From JADJNW01 sp964526645 (GTDB lineage Bacteria; Bacteroidota; Bacteroidia; Chitinophagales; Saprospiraceae): a stretch of 64,000 bases of DNA. A model generated the notes under the pieces. The model was not told the DNA's origin. It was given only the letters and a program-made list of their open reading frames with translations, and did not search any database. The first letter of the stretch is position 1, and every line of letters starts with the position of its first letter. The position numbers and the translations under genes were made by a program. Location: NCBI GenBank assembly GCA_964526645.1, contig CAZGJN010000002.1:179755-243754 (forward strand). The letters run 5' to 3'. This document shows, piece by piece, positions 7,715-16,684 of this stretch.

Positions 7715-9355
7715 TTACATTTTCGAGTGTGCTATCGCCAAAATTTCTTTTTCCAATTCATCTGCCTGCTGTGCCATTTTAACTGCTTTTTGCAAAATCT
7801 CATTTGCAAAATCTTTATCTTCCAAGTCAGCAACATTGGTTTGTACATTGAGTAAAGCACCATACACCGCCGCACGCGCACACAAGGCGCCTACGCCTAC
7901 ATCGGAAGCAGAAGCCGGATTGCCTTCCTGCGCCATAATTTTCAGTAAATCAAACGATTGAAAAGCTAATTCCAGCGTTTTGAAAGGTACTTGAATGGCA
8001 AATTTAGTTGCTTCCTGGATGGCTTGTTTGCGGGCAATTTTCTCGTCTTCCGTGCTTTTCGGCAAACGGAAGGCTTCCAGGATTTGATTAAACGCTTTTG
8101 TATCTTCGTCCACCAACCGAAGCAATTCATCCTTGATAGACTGCCCTTTTTCAGCCCAATCGGAAAAAAACGCCCAGCGCTCGTCCCAGCCGCGCTTGTG
8201 CGAGGAAAGATTGGCAACCATTGTCCCCAGTGATGCGCCCAGCACGCCCACATAAGCTGCTACTGAACCTCCACCTGGTGCAACGCTCTCGGAGGCCGTT
8301 TCGTTGGAAAATCCTCTTAATGTCAACTGAATAAGAGGTGCTTCATTTTTACTTCGGAGTTTATATTCGATAATTTTCTGATTGGGATCAAATGGCGTAA
8401 GCTCATCCAAACCCATTGATTTTACAGCAATTTTGATGATTTCTTCTTCCGAAATGCCCACCGAACGCTGCTGCTTTCGCAAAAAATATTTCCCCGCATC
8501 GAGCATCGCTTGCAGCGGAATCATACCCACCAATTCTGAACCCGTGACGCGCATCCCGCGTCGCTCAGCACTTTTGCAACATTCCTCAAAAGCAATATGA
8601 ATCGGCGTATGCCGAATATTGGTCAAATTCATCGAAACCTGTGCAATGCCATATTCTTCGATATACCAACCAATGCCTTTTACAAATTTCAAAGCGCCTG
8701 GAATGCGCTCCCCATCCACCAGCCTCCCCTGCTCCCGCACATCAAACGCTACTGCATTTGCACGCCGCGAGGAAGTCGTGTTCAAATTCACATTATAAGC
8801 AATGAGAAAATCGCGCGCGCCAATGACCGTCGCACCTGCTTTGGCGTTAAATTGAGTCGGTCCGTAATCGGGTTTCCACGCTGGGTTTTTCAGTTTTTGC
8901 GGCAGCGCTTCGTACTCGCCCGCGCGGATGTCGGCGAGGTTCCTACGTTCGGGCTTGGTAGCAGCATTTTCGTACAAATACACTGGAATGTCAAGTGCTT
9001 CGCCTACGCGCTTCGCCAGCGTATGCGCCCACTCGGCGGTTTCCTCCATTGAAATATTAGCAATCGGAATCAGCGGACACACATCGGTCGCACCCATGCG
9101 CGGGTGCTCGCCCTGGTGCCGACTCATATCAATCAATTCCGCTGCTTTTTGAATGCCCCGAAAAGCCGCTTCCACTACTGCTTCCGGTGCACCTACAAAG
9201 GTAACCACCGTTCGGTTGGTCGCTTTGCCAGGGTCAACATCCAGTAGTTGCACCCCTTCCACGGATTCAATCGTATCGGTAATTTGTTGGATGACAGTGA
9301 GATCGCGCCCCTCACTGAAGTTGGGTACGCATTCGATCAGTGCTTCCTTATTCAT
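7715..9355 (-). CDS. ftcD: Fused glutamate formimidoyltransferase / formimidotetrahydrofolate cyclodeaminase
   Basis: The protein has both activities of animal FTCD: transfer of the formimino group from formiminoglutamate to tetrahydrofolate at the end of histidine breakdown, then cyclodeamination to methenyl-THF. The transferase half (about 1-300) begins MNKEALIECVPNFSEGRD and contains RHQGEHPRMGATDVCPLIP near residue 80 with the active-site histidine. The cyclodeaminase half starts near 345 with ASESVAPGGGSVAAYVG. ATG 9376, which adds MLPKPAP, falls inside a TATCTTTG promoter element, so ATG 9355 is chosen (546 residues). No hut genes are adjacent. Confidence 0.94.
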   Translation of the reverse strand: MNKEALIECVPNFSEGRDLTVIQQITDTIESVEGVQLLDVDPGKATNRTVVTFVGAPEAVVEAAFRGIQKAAELIDMSRHQGEHPRMGATDVCPLIPIANISMEETAEWAHTLAKRVGEALDIPVYLYENAATKPERRNLADIRAGEYEALPQKLKNPAWKPDYGPTQFNAKAGATVIGARDFLIAYNVNLNTTSSRRANAVAFDVREQGRLVDGERIPGALKFVKGIGWYIEEYGIAQVSMNLTNIRHTPIHIAFEECCKSAERRGMRVTGSELVGMIPLQAMLDAGKYFLRKQQRSVGISEEEIIKIAVKSMGLDELTPFDPNQKIIEYKLRSKNEAPLIQLTLRGFSNETASESVAPGGGSVAAYVGVLGASLGTMVANLSSHKRGWDERWAFFSDWAEKGQSIKDELLRLVDEDTKAFNQILEAFRLPKSTEDEKIARKQAIQEATKFAIQVPFKTLELAFQSFDLLKIMAQEGNPASASDVGVGALCARAAVYGALLNVQTNVADLEDKDFANEILQKAVKMAQQADELEKEILAIAHSKM

Positions 9356-9373
9356 TGGTGCAGGTTTTGGAAG

Positions 9374-9381
9374 CAAAGATA
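9374..9381 (-). promoter_or_regulatory. -7 promoter element of ftcD
   Basis: On the minus strand TATCTTTG matches TAnnTTTG exactly and sits about 19 bases before ATG 9355. A TTTCG about 20 bases upstream could serve as the -33 box. The element overlaps an upstream in-frame ATG and therefore helps decide the start codon. Confidence 0.55.
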
Positions 9382-9429
9382 GGGTTCATATACAGTTTTC
9401 CGAAATCTTTGAGATTTTGTTGTGGGGCA

Positions 9430-9655
9430 TAGGGGTTGTTGAAAAACCAATAATCGAGCTGATGTGCCATAAGGCGAACTTCGCCCAACGAGCAAAATCA
9501 GCTAATGTCCACCATTGAATGCCGCCTTTGTTCACATACAAAATTGCCTCACCTACCGAGCTACGCTTTCTTTTGTCTAAAGTTAGTTTTGACGCAACTT
9601 CCTGTTGGAATCAATTAGATTGGTCTGGAAACTCATCTGAGACAAATGTCGGGTC
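9430..9655 (-). pseudogene. Relic of an IS5-like transposase N-terminus
   Basis: This 353-base gap between ftcD and the next gene has no intact gene. Reading the minus strand from 9655 gives DPTFVSDEFPDQSN, a stop codon, then FQQEVASKLTLDKRKRS and SVGEAILYVNKGGIQWW, followed by TLADFARW. This resembles the N-terminal DUF4096 region of IS5-group transposases, where KRKR is followed by an AILYVxKxGxQWRxLPxDF block. After DFARW the frame shifts and QLDYWFFNN, like the family's next helix, appears in another frame. Between the two lies a 13-base inverted repeat (GGCGAACTTCGCC, 9473-9485). No inverted terminal repeats or downstream catalytic part were found. The assignment rests on recalled family patterns. 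Confidence 0.45.
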
Positions 9656-9729
9656 ACGGAAAGCTCAAAACTTTATCGTTCCGATTCCTTTTCTCTTTTT
9701 CTCGATCCCCTTTTTTTAAAAACAAGTGC

Positions 9730-10878
9730 TCAACTCTTTTTGTAATAAATCCGATAAATAGCGTCGGCATAATCATCAGAGACCAGCATAGAGCCATCGG
9801 GTAGAAACTCCAGGTCAACGGGTCTGCCCCATACATCGTCTTCTGCTTCCATCAACCATCCTTCTGCAAAGGGTTTATAACTGGTGGCGTTGTGGTTTTC
9901 ATCTAATGTAACTAACATAATACGGTAGCCAATTTTTTTACTGCGATTCCAGGAGCCATGCTCTGCGATTAGGATTTGATTTTTGTATGCTGCCGGAAAC
10001 ATGGAACCGGTGTAAAATGCTACACCCAGCGGTGCCGTGTGCGGCCCCAGTTTTTGTGCAGGAGCTGTAAATTCAGTACAATCGCGTTTTTTTCCAAATT
10101 CAGGGTCGGGCAAATCTCCCTGATGGCAATAAGGATAGCCAAAGTGCATTTTGTCTTGGGTAGCTCGATTTAATTCGCAGGCGGGTTTATCGTCGCCGAG
10201 CCAATCTCGTCCATTATCTGTAAACCACAAATCCTTCGTATCGGGATGCCAGGTAAAGCCAACCGTATTGCGAATCCCCTTTTGTACAATTTCCAAGCCA
10301 GTACCATCCGGATTGATACGGGTGATAGAGGCATAAATTTCATCAGGGTCACAAATATTGCAGGGTGCTCCAACGGGAACGTACAACTTGCCATCGGGTC
10401 CGAATGCAATGTATTTCCAGCCATGGTGAGTATCCGTTGGGTACTTGTCGTACACCACTTTAGGGGTGGGCGGGTTATCGAGGCTTGCTTCTATATTTTC
10501 AAACTTCAAAATCCGGCTTACTTCTGCCACATAAAGATCACCATCCTTAAAAGCCACACCGTTGGGCATTTTCAGTCCTTTTGCCAAAACAAACTGTTTA
10601 TCTGCTTTAAAATCGCCATCTGTATCTTGCAAAGCATACACATTGCCTTCATCGCGTGTGCCTACGAATAAAGTACCATTTGGCGAAAGCGCCATAGAGC
10701 GGGCATTGGTCACATTTTCAGCAAAAACATCTATTGCAAAACCTTCTGGCAATTTGATTCTGTCCAAAGGCAAAGACGACATTTTTTTAGCAAAAGAAGT
10801 GGCCGCCGGTGGATTGATTTTGCCACAGCTGAGTGATAGGATAAGTAATAAAAGGGTTAGCATGATAGGAAATTTCAT
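9730..10878 (-). CDS. Sorbosone dehydrogenase-like PQQ beta-propeller lipoprotein
   Basis: The 382-residue protein opens with a lipoprotein signal (MKFPIMLTLLLLILSLSCGK, lipobox LSLSC) and so is probably anchored in the periplasm or on the surface. The rest is a six-bladed propeller of the glucose/sorbosone dehydrogenase family: LPEGFAIDVFAENV opens it, followed by GVAFKDGDLYVAEVSRI, AFGPDGKLYVPVGAPCN and PHTAPLGVAFYTG. Family members oxidise aldoses with pyrroloquinoline quinone, but many Bacteroidota copies have no proven substrate. No cytochrome domain is fused and no PQQ synthesis genes are nearby. A TTTTG box and TATTTTTA (one mismatch to TAnnTTTG) upstream may form its promoter. Confidence 0.85.
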   Translation of the reverse strand: MKFPIMLTLLLLILSLSCGKINPPAATSFAKKMSSLPLDRIKLPEGFAIDVFAENVTNARSMALSPNGTLFVGTRDEGNVYALQDTDGDFKADKQFVLAKGLKMPNGVAFKDGDLYVAEVSRILKFENIEASLDNPPTPKVVYDKYPTDTHHGWKYIAFGPDGKLYVPVGAPCNICDPDEIYASITRINPDGTGLEIVQKGIRNTVGFTWHPDTKDLWFTDNGRDWLGDDKPACELNRATQDKMHFGYPYCHQGDLPDPEFGKKRDCTEFTAPAQKLGPHTAPLGVAFYTGSMFPAAYKNQILIAEHGSWNRSKKIGYRIMLVTLDENHNATSYKPFAEGWLMEAEDDVWGRPVDLEFLPDGSMLVSDDYADAIYRIYYKKS

Positions 10879-10964
10879 GTTTAATTAGGTTTTGATGCGA
10901 TGTAAAAATAACAAGACAGTCTCCTATGTGTTCAAAATTTGACAATGCGAAAGGCTTAGATATT

Positions 10965-13052
10965 TCATTTTAAAAAATTTTGTAAATCGGGTAGTTGTTT
11001 TACAAACTGGCGCGCGATAGTCTTATCGGCTCGAAAGCCAAAAACATAGGGTACTACAAAAGCACTCCCAACACCTTTTTCCCGCACGGTTTCCCGAAGC
11101 TGCATCGCCTCCGCAAAGGTCGCTACAGCACCCACAGTATAGCGATAATAATCAAATGTAGGAATTTTCTCTACCATCGGGTGCGGAAACTCAAGCAAAA
11201 GTTCCCCTTTATACTCCGTTTTGAGAGAAACGATTTGTACTTTGTAAAACAAGTCTTTGTGCAGCATTTCATCGTAATGAGCGGTTTGCATGCCCTTTGA
11301 AGCCAACTGTTCCTCGTCAGTAAGATCGAAAGTCATAGCAAAAGCAGCAGCTTTATTCCCCGATGCCTCCGCTACCGCCCCTCTCATAAAAATAGCATTC
11401 GGAGAAACGTCTCGTTGTATGAGGTAATTACCTGCTTTTTCAGCAGATTTGATTGCTTCGTACAATTGCTTCGAGATGGCTGTATTTTTTAGCCCATATA
11501 CAGTGATCACCACTTTTTGTGCCGGCTGGAGTTGTGCCGCGATTTTATCTAGGACTTCCTTGTTTTGTGGCTTTAAAGTTTCGGTTTCTGTATCAAAAAA
11601 TAAGGTAGCTGTTTGAGATGCCGTATGATCTGTAATTTTTTCGGCGGCAATTGGCTGCTGAGGTTTATCCGCTTGTTTGTCAAAGGATTCTTCTGGAAAG
11701 TTAACTTCTGGGATTGGTTTTGGAAAGGTGGATGCCTGCGGTTTAGGCAACTCCTGCTCCGTCAAATAATCATTGAAATATGCAATGTATAAATCTCTCA
11801 TCCCGAAGCCATCTTTCCGGGAAGAGGAGAAAAACCCGGTAAATCCATCTTTCGATAAGCGAAAATAATCCTCGTCGCCTGCAGAATTGATCGGCAATCC
11901 CAAATTGAAGGGAATCGTCCATTCCTGGGCTTTTGCATTAAAAATACTTTTAAAAATATCAAACCCGCCTATGCTGCGATCACTATTATTAGAACTGAAG
12001 TAAAGGGTTTTCCCATCTCTACAAAGAAAAGGACTTGTTTCATCGTATGGAGAGTTGATGCGAGGTCCAAGATTTTCAGGTGCCGACCACCGCCCGCTGC
12101 GTAGCACTGTTCGGTAAATATCCAGCCCTCCAAAGCCACCAGGGCGCTTGCTGGCAAATACAATCAACGTATCATTGGCAAAATGAGGTGCAAGATCGCC
12201 AGTATTCGGGTCTATTGGCCCTAAAAACGGATCGGAGCTCACCAAGCGTTCTTCAAGTTTTCTGAAAGTATCCACCACAATTTGCCCCCTGTCAAGTTGT
12301 AAGCCTTTGAAGTAAAACAAAGCCGTACCCTCTTTATTAAATCCCAACAATACTTCATGCCGGGGGCTATTCAGTTGATAAGGCATCGGCAGCACATTGC
12401 CCCATTTACCTTTGTCATTATTGCAAAAAAACATATCAGCGGTAAAAAATCCATTGCGCTCATCCGGCGAACCTGAAGCATTGCGCCGCCCGCCGGTATT
12501 ACCTTCGCGGCTGGAGGAGAAATAGAGCCGGTCATCAAAATTGGGGCTCATCGCTGGTGCGAATTCATCAAATTTTGTATTGACGTTTTTGCCTAAATTT
12601 TCTACATAAGCCAATGCTGGCTTAAATTGCCACTCCAAGCCATTGGAACATTTTTTTACAGCATCCCTCACGAGCGGGCGGGCGGGATGCTGTTCAGAAA
12701 TATTTTTCAGATATGTTTTGTAATAAGTAGCGGCTTCTGCAAATTGGTGCCTGGCGTGAAAAATTTTGCCAAGAAAAAACCAGCATTCCGGATAAGGAGA
12801 TTTTTCCTCCTCCACCAGTGTAGAAAGTATGGCTGCTGATTCGTTCAGCCGGTTGAGTTGAAAATAACAAATCGCAGTAAGAAATTTAGCTTCTTCATCT
12901 TTTTTCAAATCAGCGGCGTTGGTAAGCAAGGCTAATGCCTCTTCGTATTTGCCGAGGATGGACAGTTCTTTTGCTTTTGCTTTTTTATCAGATTGCCCCC
13001 AAGCCCAAGCCCAGCTAACCAAAAAAAACAAGAGTAGAAGTTTGCACTTCAT
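10965..13052 (-). CDS. Exported TPR - PD40 propeller - degenerate OmpA-like protein
   Basis: The 695-residue protein has a signal peptide (MKCKLLLLFFLVSWAWAWGQ), TPR repeats at about 25-150, and a propeller of WD40-like PD40 repeats at about 170-430 (for example RLYFSSSREGN, LIVFASKRPGGFGGLDIY, TLYFSSNNSDRSIGGFDI). The architecture matches OmpA-family proteins of Bacteroidota, including PorE. At about 485-580 an OmpA-like domain is recognisable (ATLFFDTETETLKPQNKEV) but the Asp and Arg that bind diaminopimelate are replaced. The last 70 residues (DYYRYTVGAVATFAEAMQLR) look like a SPOR-type fold. It probably acts in the periplasm in envelope assembly or secretion; the exact role is unknown. 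Confidence 0.75.
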   Translation of the reverse strand: MKCKLLLLFFLVSWAWAWGQSDKKAKAKELSILGKYEEALALLTNAADLKKDEEAKFLTAICYFQLNRLNESAAILSTLVEEEKSPYPECWFFLGKIFHARHQFAEAATYYKTYLKNISEQHPARPLVRDAVKKCSNGLEWQFKPALAYVENLGKNVNTKFDEFAPAMSPNFDDRLYFSSSREGNTGGRRNASGSPDERNGFFTADMFFCNNDKGKWGNVLPMPYQLNSPRHEVLLGFNKEGTALFYFKGLQLDRGQIVVDTFRKLEERLVSSDPFLGPIDPNTGDLAPHFANDTLIVFASKRPGGFGGLDIYRTVLRSGRWSAPENLGPRINSPYDETSPFLCRDGKTLYFSSNNSDRSIGGFDIFKSIFNAKAQEWTIPFNLGLPINSAGDEDYFRLSKDGFTGFFSSSRKDGFGMRDLYIAYFNDYLTEQELPKPQASTFPKPIPEVNFPEESFDKQADKPQQPIAAEKITDHTASQTATLFFDTETETLKPQNKEVLDKIAAQLQPAQKVVITVYGLKNTAISKQLYEAIKSAEKAGNYLIQRDVSPNAIFMRGAVAEASGNKAAAFAMTFDLTDEEQLASKGMQTAHYDEMLHKDLFYKVQIVSLKTEYKGELLLEFPHPMVEKIPTFDYYRYTVGAVATFAEAMQLRETVREKGVGSAFVVPYVFGFRADKTIARQFVKQLPDLQNFLK

Positions 13053-13122
13053 AGCGGATATTTTTTGAGGAAAACGAAGTCCGCCTCTTTCTTAGTGTAG
13101 AAAGTCTTGTTATTCGATTTTT

Positions 13123-14442
13123 TTAAAAAGCCCTGTTTTTATCAAAAGCTTCCAAGTAATCGCCCACGCGGCGCAGGAAAGAACCACCCAGGGCACCATC
13201 TACTACTCGGTGATCATAAGATAAAGACAAAAACATCAGGTGCCGAATGGCGATCAGATCGCCGTATGCTGTTTCTACCACGGCTGGTTTTTTGCGAATA
13301 GCTCCAGTAGCCATGATTGCCACTTGTGGTTGGTTGATAATCGGGGTTCCCATTACATTACCGAAAGTGCCTACATTGGTGATTGTAAAGGTGCCATCTT
13401 GAATTTCTTCCGGCTTGAGTTTGTTTTGGCGAGCGCGATTGGCAAGGTCATTTACAGCTTTTGTAAGACCAATAAGGTTGAGCTGATCTGCGTTTTTGAT
13501 GACAGGTACAATCAAATTGCCAGAAGGCAAGGCTGCTGCCATCCCAATATTGATGAATTTTTTTCGAATAAGATTGGTCCCTTCTACCGAGATATTAATC
13601 ATCGGGAAATCAAGAATAGCTTTTACAATAGCCTCAATGAAAATGGGTGTGAAGGTAATTTTCTCCCCAAATTTCTTTTCAAATTCGCCTTTCACTTTGT
13701 CGCGCCATTGCACGATATCTGTCACATCCACTTCTACAAAAGAGGTGACATGCGGCGAGGTATGCTTCGACATCACCATGTGATCGGCGATCAAGCGACG
13801 CATCCGATCCATTTCTATTATTTCTACATTGCCATCGGATGAAGCGATCGTTGGCGAAGGAGTTGGCTTGGGGCTGGGTTGGGATGATGTTGGGGGGAGA
13901 GGTGTCGTCTGGCGATTTTCGACATAACTCAAAATGTCTTTTTTTGTCACCCTGCCATGCAAACCAGAGCCTTCCAGGCGGTTTAATTCTGCCACACTAA
14001 TATTTTCCTGCTTAGCAATATTTTTCACTAAAGGGGAGTAAAACCGCTGGCTGGTGCTATAATCTGTAGTAGTTAGAACCGTTTTCTCTTCTTTTTGAAC
14101 CATAGTGCTCTGAGTAGCGGTGGGTTGCCCATTGGCGGTTTGAGTTTCTCCGGCTATCGTTTTCTCGATACTTGGCGTGGGTAATGGCGAGCTATCTTCC
14201 CCTTCTGAGGCAATCGTTGCGATTATTTTTCCAATTGCCACCGTATCATTTTCATTAAAAAAAATCTCTTTAATGATTCCACTGGCAGGAGAAGGCACCT
14301 CAGAATCCACTTTATCAGTAGCAATCTCCAGGATCGTTTCGTCTGCTTCCACCCGGTCACCCACTTTTTTTACCCATTTGAGGATGGTAGCCTCCATAAT
14401 GCTTTCGCCCATCTTGGGCATAACCAATTCGACAAGCGCCAT
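13123..14442 (-). CDS. Dihydrolipoamide acyltransferase (E2) of a 2-oxoacid dehydrogenase complex
   Basis: E2 enzymes carry the acyl group between E1 and CoA. The N-terminal lipoyl domain (1-78) has the modified lysine K44 in TDKVDSEV. A Pro/Ser/Thr-rich linker follows, then an E3/E1-binding domain (about 135-170, YSPLVKNIAKQENIS), a second linker with many SPKPTPSP units, and the catalytic domain ending in the active-site block YDHRVVDGALGGSF. The 439-residue length fits a branched-chain or 2-oxoglutarate type E2; the single lipoyl domain does not decide. E1 and E3 genes are absent from the neighbourhood. A perfect Bacteroidota promoter lies just upstream. Confidence 0.92.
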   Translation of the reverse strand: MALVELVMPKMGESIMEATILKWVKKVGDRVEADETILEIATDKVDSEVPSPASGIIKEIFFNENDTVAIGKIIATIASEGEDSSPLPTPSIEKTIAGETQTANGQPTATQSTMVQKEEKTVLTTTDYSTSQRFYSPLVKNIAKQENISVAELNRLEGSGLHGRVTKKDILSYVENRQTTPLPPTSSQPSPKPTPSPTIASSDGNVEIIEMDRMRRLIADHMVMSKHTSPHVTSFVEVDVTDIVQWRDKVKGEFEKKFGEKITFTPIFIEAIVKAILDFPMINISVEGTNLIRKKFINIGMAAALPSGNLIVPVIKNADQLNLIGLTKAVNDLANRARQNKLKPEEIQDGTFTITNVGTFGNVMGTPIINQPQVAIMATGAIRKKPAVVETAYGDLIAIRHLMFLSLSYDHRVVDGALGGSFLRRVGDYLEAFDKNRAF

Positions 14443-14494
14443 AACTCGAAGATTTTATGATTTGGTTGTTATTCGGTTGTTCAAAATTAAAATG

Positions 14495-14526
14495 CAAAGA
14501 TACCCGAAAAGTTCGGCTAATTCAAA
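14495..14526 (-). promoter_or_regulatory. Promoter of the E2 acyltransferase gene
   Basis: On the minus strand TTTG (14526-14523), a 20-base spacer and TATCTTTG (14502-14495) match the Bacteroidota consensus at both boxes. Transcription would start about 45 bases before the gene's ATG. This is the best promoter match in the window. Confidence 0.7.
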
Positions 14527-14539
14527 TGATTATTTGCCA

Positions 14540-15796
14540 CTATGTATTGCTGTATTCTCTTTTCAGGAATCGCCATAAAAGGTCCATCGCCATTAATGCT
14601 GCATACTGTATGTTTTTCAAACGATCCGTCCTACCTGTAAAAATTTTACGCGTTTTGATCCCTTGATGATTGCCAACAGCTATCCAGACAGTACCAACGG
14701 GCTTATCAGGGGTACCGCCATCCGGACCTGCAATACCCGATACCGCTATCGCAATGTCTATTTTCAAAGCTTTCAAAGCACCTTCCACCATTTCTTTTAC
14801 CGTTTGCTCACTCACAGCGCCCTGCTCCTGGAGTGTCATAGGATTTACCCCCAGGTTATCCAATTTAATTTCGTTGGCATAAGAAATGATAGCCCCTTTG
14901 AAATAAGCAGAAGCCCCCGGAATGGAAGTGAGCCGATGCGCAATGTAGCCTCCTGTGCAGCTTTCAGCAGTGCCGAGCAGAAGATGGTGCGCCTGGAGCA
15001 TTTGCCCGATTACCGCTTCGAGTTGCTGGTCATCTCGTCCATATACAATATCGGAAAGGATCGTTTCTATTGCAGCCGATTTTTCGTCGAGCACTTCATT
15101 CAATGACTTTTCGTCGCCCCCAATTCCGGTGAGGCGCAGCCGTACTTGCCCAAGCGCAGGGAGATATGCCAATTTGACATTGGGCGGCAGGCTATTTTCA
15201 ACCGACTCAATCATAGCGGCAATGTCCGTTTCTCCTTTTCCAACAGTTAAAATAGTGCGATGTGCAATAATTTCACCAGGAAAATAAGCTTTCAGCCTCG
15301 GAATCGCCTGTTGAGCCATGATATATTCCATCTCATAGGGCACGCCCGGCATGGAAATAAGAACTTTATTATTGTGTTCAAACCACATCCCAGGCGCTGT
15401 GCCCATTTTGTTGAATAGCAATTGCGCATTAGCGGGCATATAGCACTGCGCCTGATGCGATGGTTTGAGCGAAATATTGCGAGCGTTGAATAGCGCTACA
15501 ATCCGATCATAGGTCTCTTGGTGGAAAACCATTTCAACACCAAAGAAATCGGCGATTGCCTTTTTAGTAACATCGTCTTTGGTGGGTCCCAAGCCCCCAG
15601 TCATCAGTATTACTTCAGCCGATTCAAAGGCACTTCGAATAGCGCTGACAATCTCCTCGTGTACATCACCTACTGCTATTTTGCGAATCACTCGTGCGCC
15701 GATGAGATTGAGCTGCTGAGCCATCCAGGCGGAGTTGGTGTCAACAACTTGTCCGATCAGAATTTCATCCCCAACCGTAATAATGTGGACTTTCAT
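14540..15796 (-). CDS. cinA: CinA family protein (nicotinamide-nucleotide amidase / ADP-ribose pyrophosphatase)
   Basis: The 418-residue protein has the full two-domain arrangement. The N-terminal molybdopterin-binding-like domain (1-170) opens MKVHIITVGDEILIGQVVDT and includes TGGLGPTKDDVT. The C-terminal PncC domain (about 255-415) has AESCTGGYIAHRLTSIPG, with the catalytic serine, and VSGIAGPDGGTPDKPVGTVW. Enzymes of this type deamidate nicotinamide mononucleotide in pyridine nucleotide salvage and hydrolyse ADP-ribose. It is followed at 97 bases by the E2 gene, which has its own promoter, and is preceded by birA on the same strand. Confidence 0.93.
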   Translation of the reverse strand: MKVHIITVGDEILIGQVVDTNSAWMAQQLNLIGARVIRKIAVGDVHEEIVSAIRSAFESAEVILMTGGLGPTKDDVTKKAIADFFGVEMVFHQETYDRIVALFNARNISLKPSHQAQCYMPANAQLLFNKMGTAPGMWFEHNNKVLISMPGVPYEMEYIMAQQAIPRLKAYFPGEIIAHRTILTVGKGETDIAAMIESVENSLPPNVKLAYLPALGQVRLRLTGIGGDEKSLNEVLDEKSAAIETILSDIVYGRDDQQLEAVIGQMLQAHHLLLGTAESCTGGYIAHRLTSIPGASAYFKGAIISYANEIKLDNLGVNPMTLQEQGAVSEQTVKEMVEGALKALKIDIAIAVSGIAGPDGGTPDKPVGTVWIAVGNHQGIKTRKIFTGRTDRLKNIQYAALMAMDLLWRFLKREYSNT

Positions 15797-15856
15797 ATTT
15801 CAAAGATTGATAGGATAATAGAGTGGAAAAGAAACCCTTGTCACGGAATTAAAGTT

Positions 15857-16615
15857 TTATAAAAAATGGATTTCCTTGATAGAAAAAGCCGCTTGCTCAA
15901 GCGATGATTGAATCAATAATTTTCCATTTGGATCAATTCCTGTGATTGCGCCCTTAAAAACTGTACCATCGCGCTTTTTAAAAAAAGCTTCTTCTCGGTA
16001 TCGGTACAAATGTTGGTAGTATTCCTCCTGAAGGGCAGCGCGTTTGTAATTTTTCAACCCCAGGTATCGTTTTTCAATATCATGGCAAAGCACTTCGATC
16101 AGGTCGTACAGCGGGAAAGTTTCCGTCGTTTCAATTGAAAAAGAGGTCGCATTGGGTGCATTTTCAGAAAAAAAAATTTGATTAACATTGATCCCAATGC
16201 CGAGAATACAATGCTGCACTTGGCTACTCGAAAGTGTGTTTTGAATCAAAATGCCGGAAATTTTTCGATTATTAACATATATATCGTTTGGCCACTTGAT
16301 TTTGACAGATTTTTCTATATATTTTGCAATAAATTCTCTTACACCAAGTGAAAATGCCAAGTTGAGCGCAAATTGTTCCGAAGCCGATAAAAAATGAGGG
16401 TAAAAGATAATACTAAGGGAGATATTTTTGGACGGCTCGCTCTCCCAGCTACTGCCAATTTGTCCTCTTCCTGCATGCTGGTTAAAAGTCGAAATGACAG
16501 TTCCTTCGATTGGTTTGCTTTTTGCTAACAAATGTTGGGCGTATTCATTGGTGGAAGGTAGGTCTGGAAAGTCCAGAAAAACCTTTCCAACAAAAAGAGT
16601 GTTTTTAATGCGCAA
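15857..16615 (-). CDS. birA: Biotin--[acetyl-CoA-carboxylase] ligase, enzyme-only form
   Basis: This enzyme adenylates biotin and attaches it to the carboxyl carrier protein. Key motifs are GRGQIGSSW (residues about 49-57, the biotinyl-AMP loop; the family usually has GRGRxGR/KxW) and IKWPNDIYVNNRKISGIL (the KWPND block). At 252 residues it lacks the N-terminal helix-turn-helix of the bifunctional repressor, so it is a group I enzyme without DNA-binding role. The N-terminus is close to ATG 16615 and diverges from rsfS across 69 bases, which must hold both promoters. Confidence 0.92.
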   Translation of the reverse strand: MRIKNTLFVGKVFLDFPDLPSTNEYAQHLLAKSKPIEGTVISTFNQHAGRGQIGSSWESEPSKNISLSIIFYPHFLSASEQFALNLAFSLGVREFIAKYIEKSVKIKWPNDIYVNNRKISGILIQNTLSSSQVQHCILGIGINVNQIFFSENAPNATSFSIETTETFPLYDLIEVLCHDIEKRYLGLKNYKRAALQEEYYQHLYRYREEAFFKKRDGTVFKGAITGIDPNGKLLIQSSLEQAAFSIKEIHFL

Positions 16616-16684
16616 GATTGGTTAATTTTAGTACTTTTATTACAGCTTCAATTTCAAAATTTTATTTGCAAAACTAATATAAAT

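Noticed and set aside
8597..9052. A 151-codon plus-strand frame opposite ftcD
   Set aside because: It is antisense to conserved formimidoyltransferase sequence and has no known similarity.
13240..13842. A 200-codon plus-strand frame opposite the E2 gene
   Set aside because: Composition is random and the minus strand has a clear catalytic domain.
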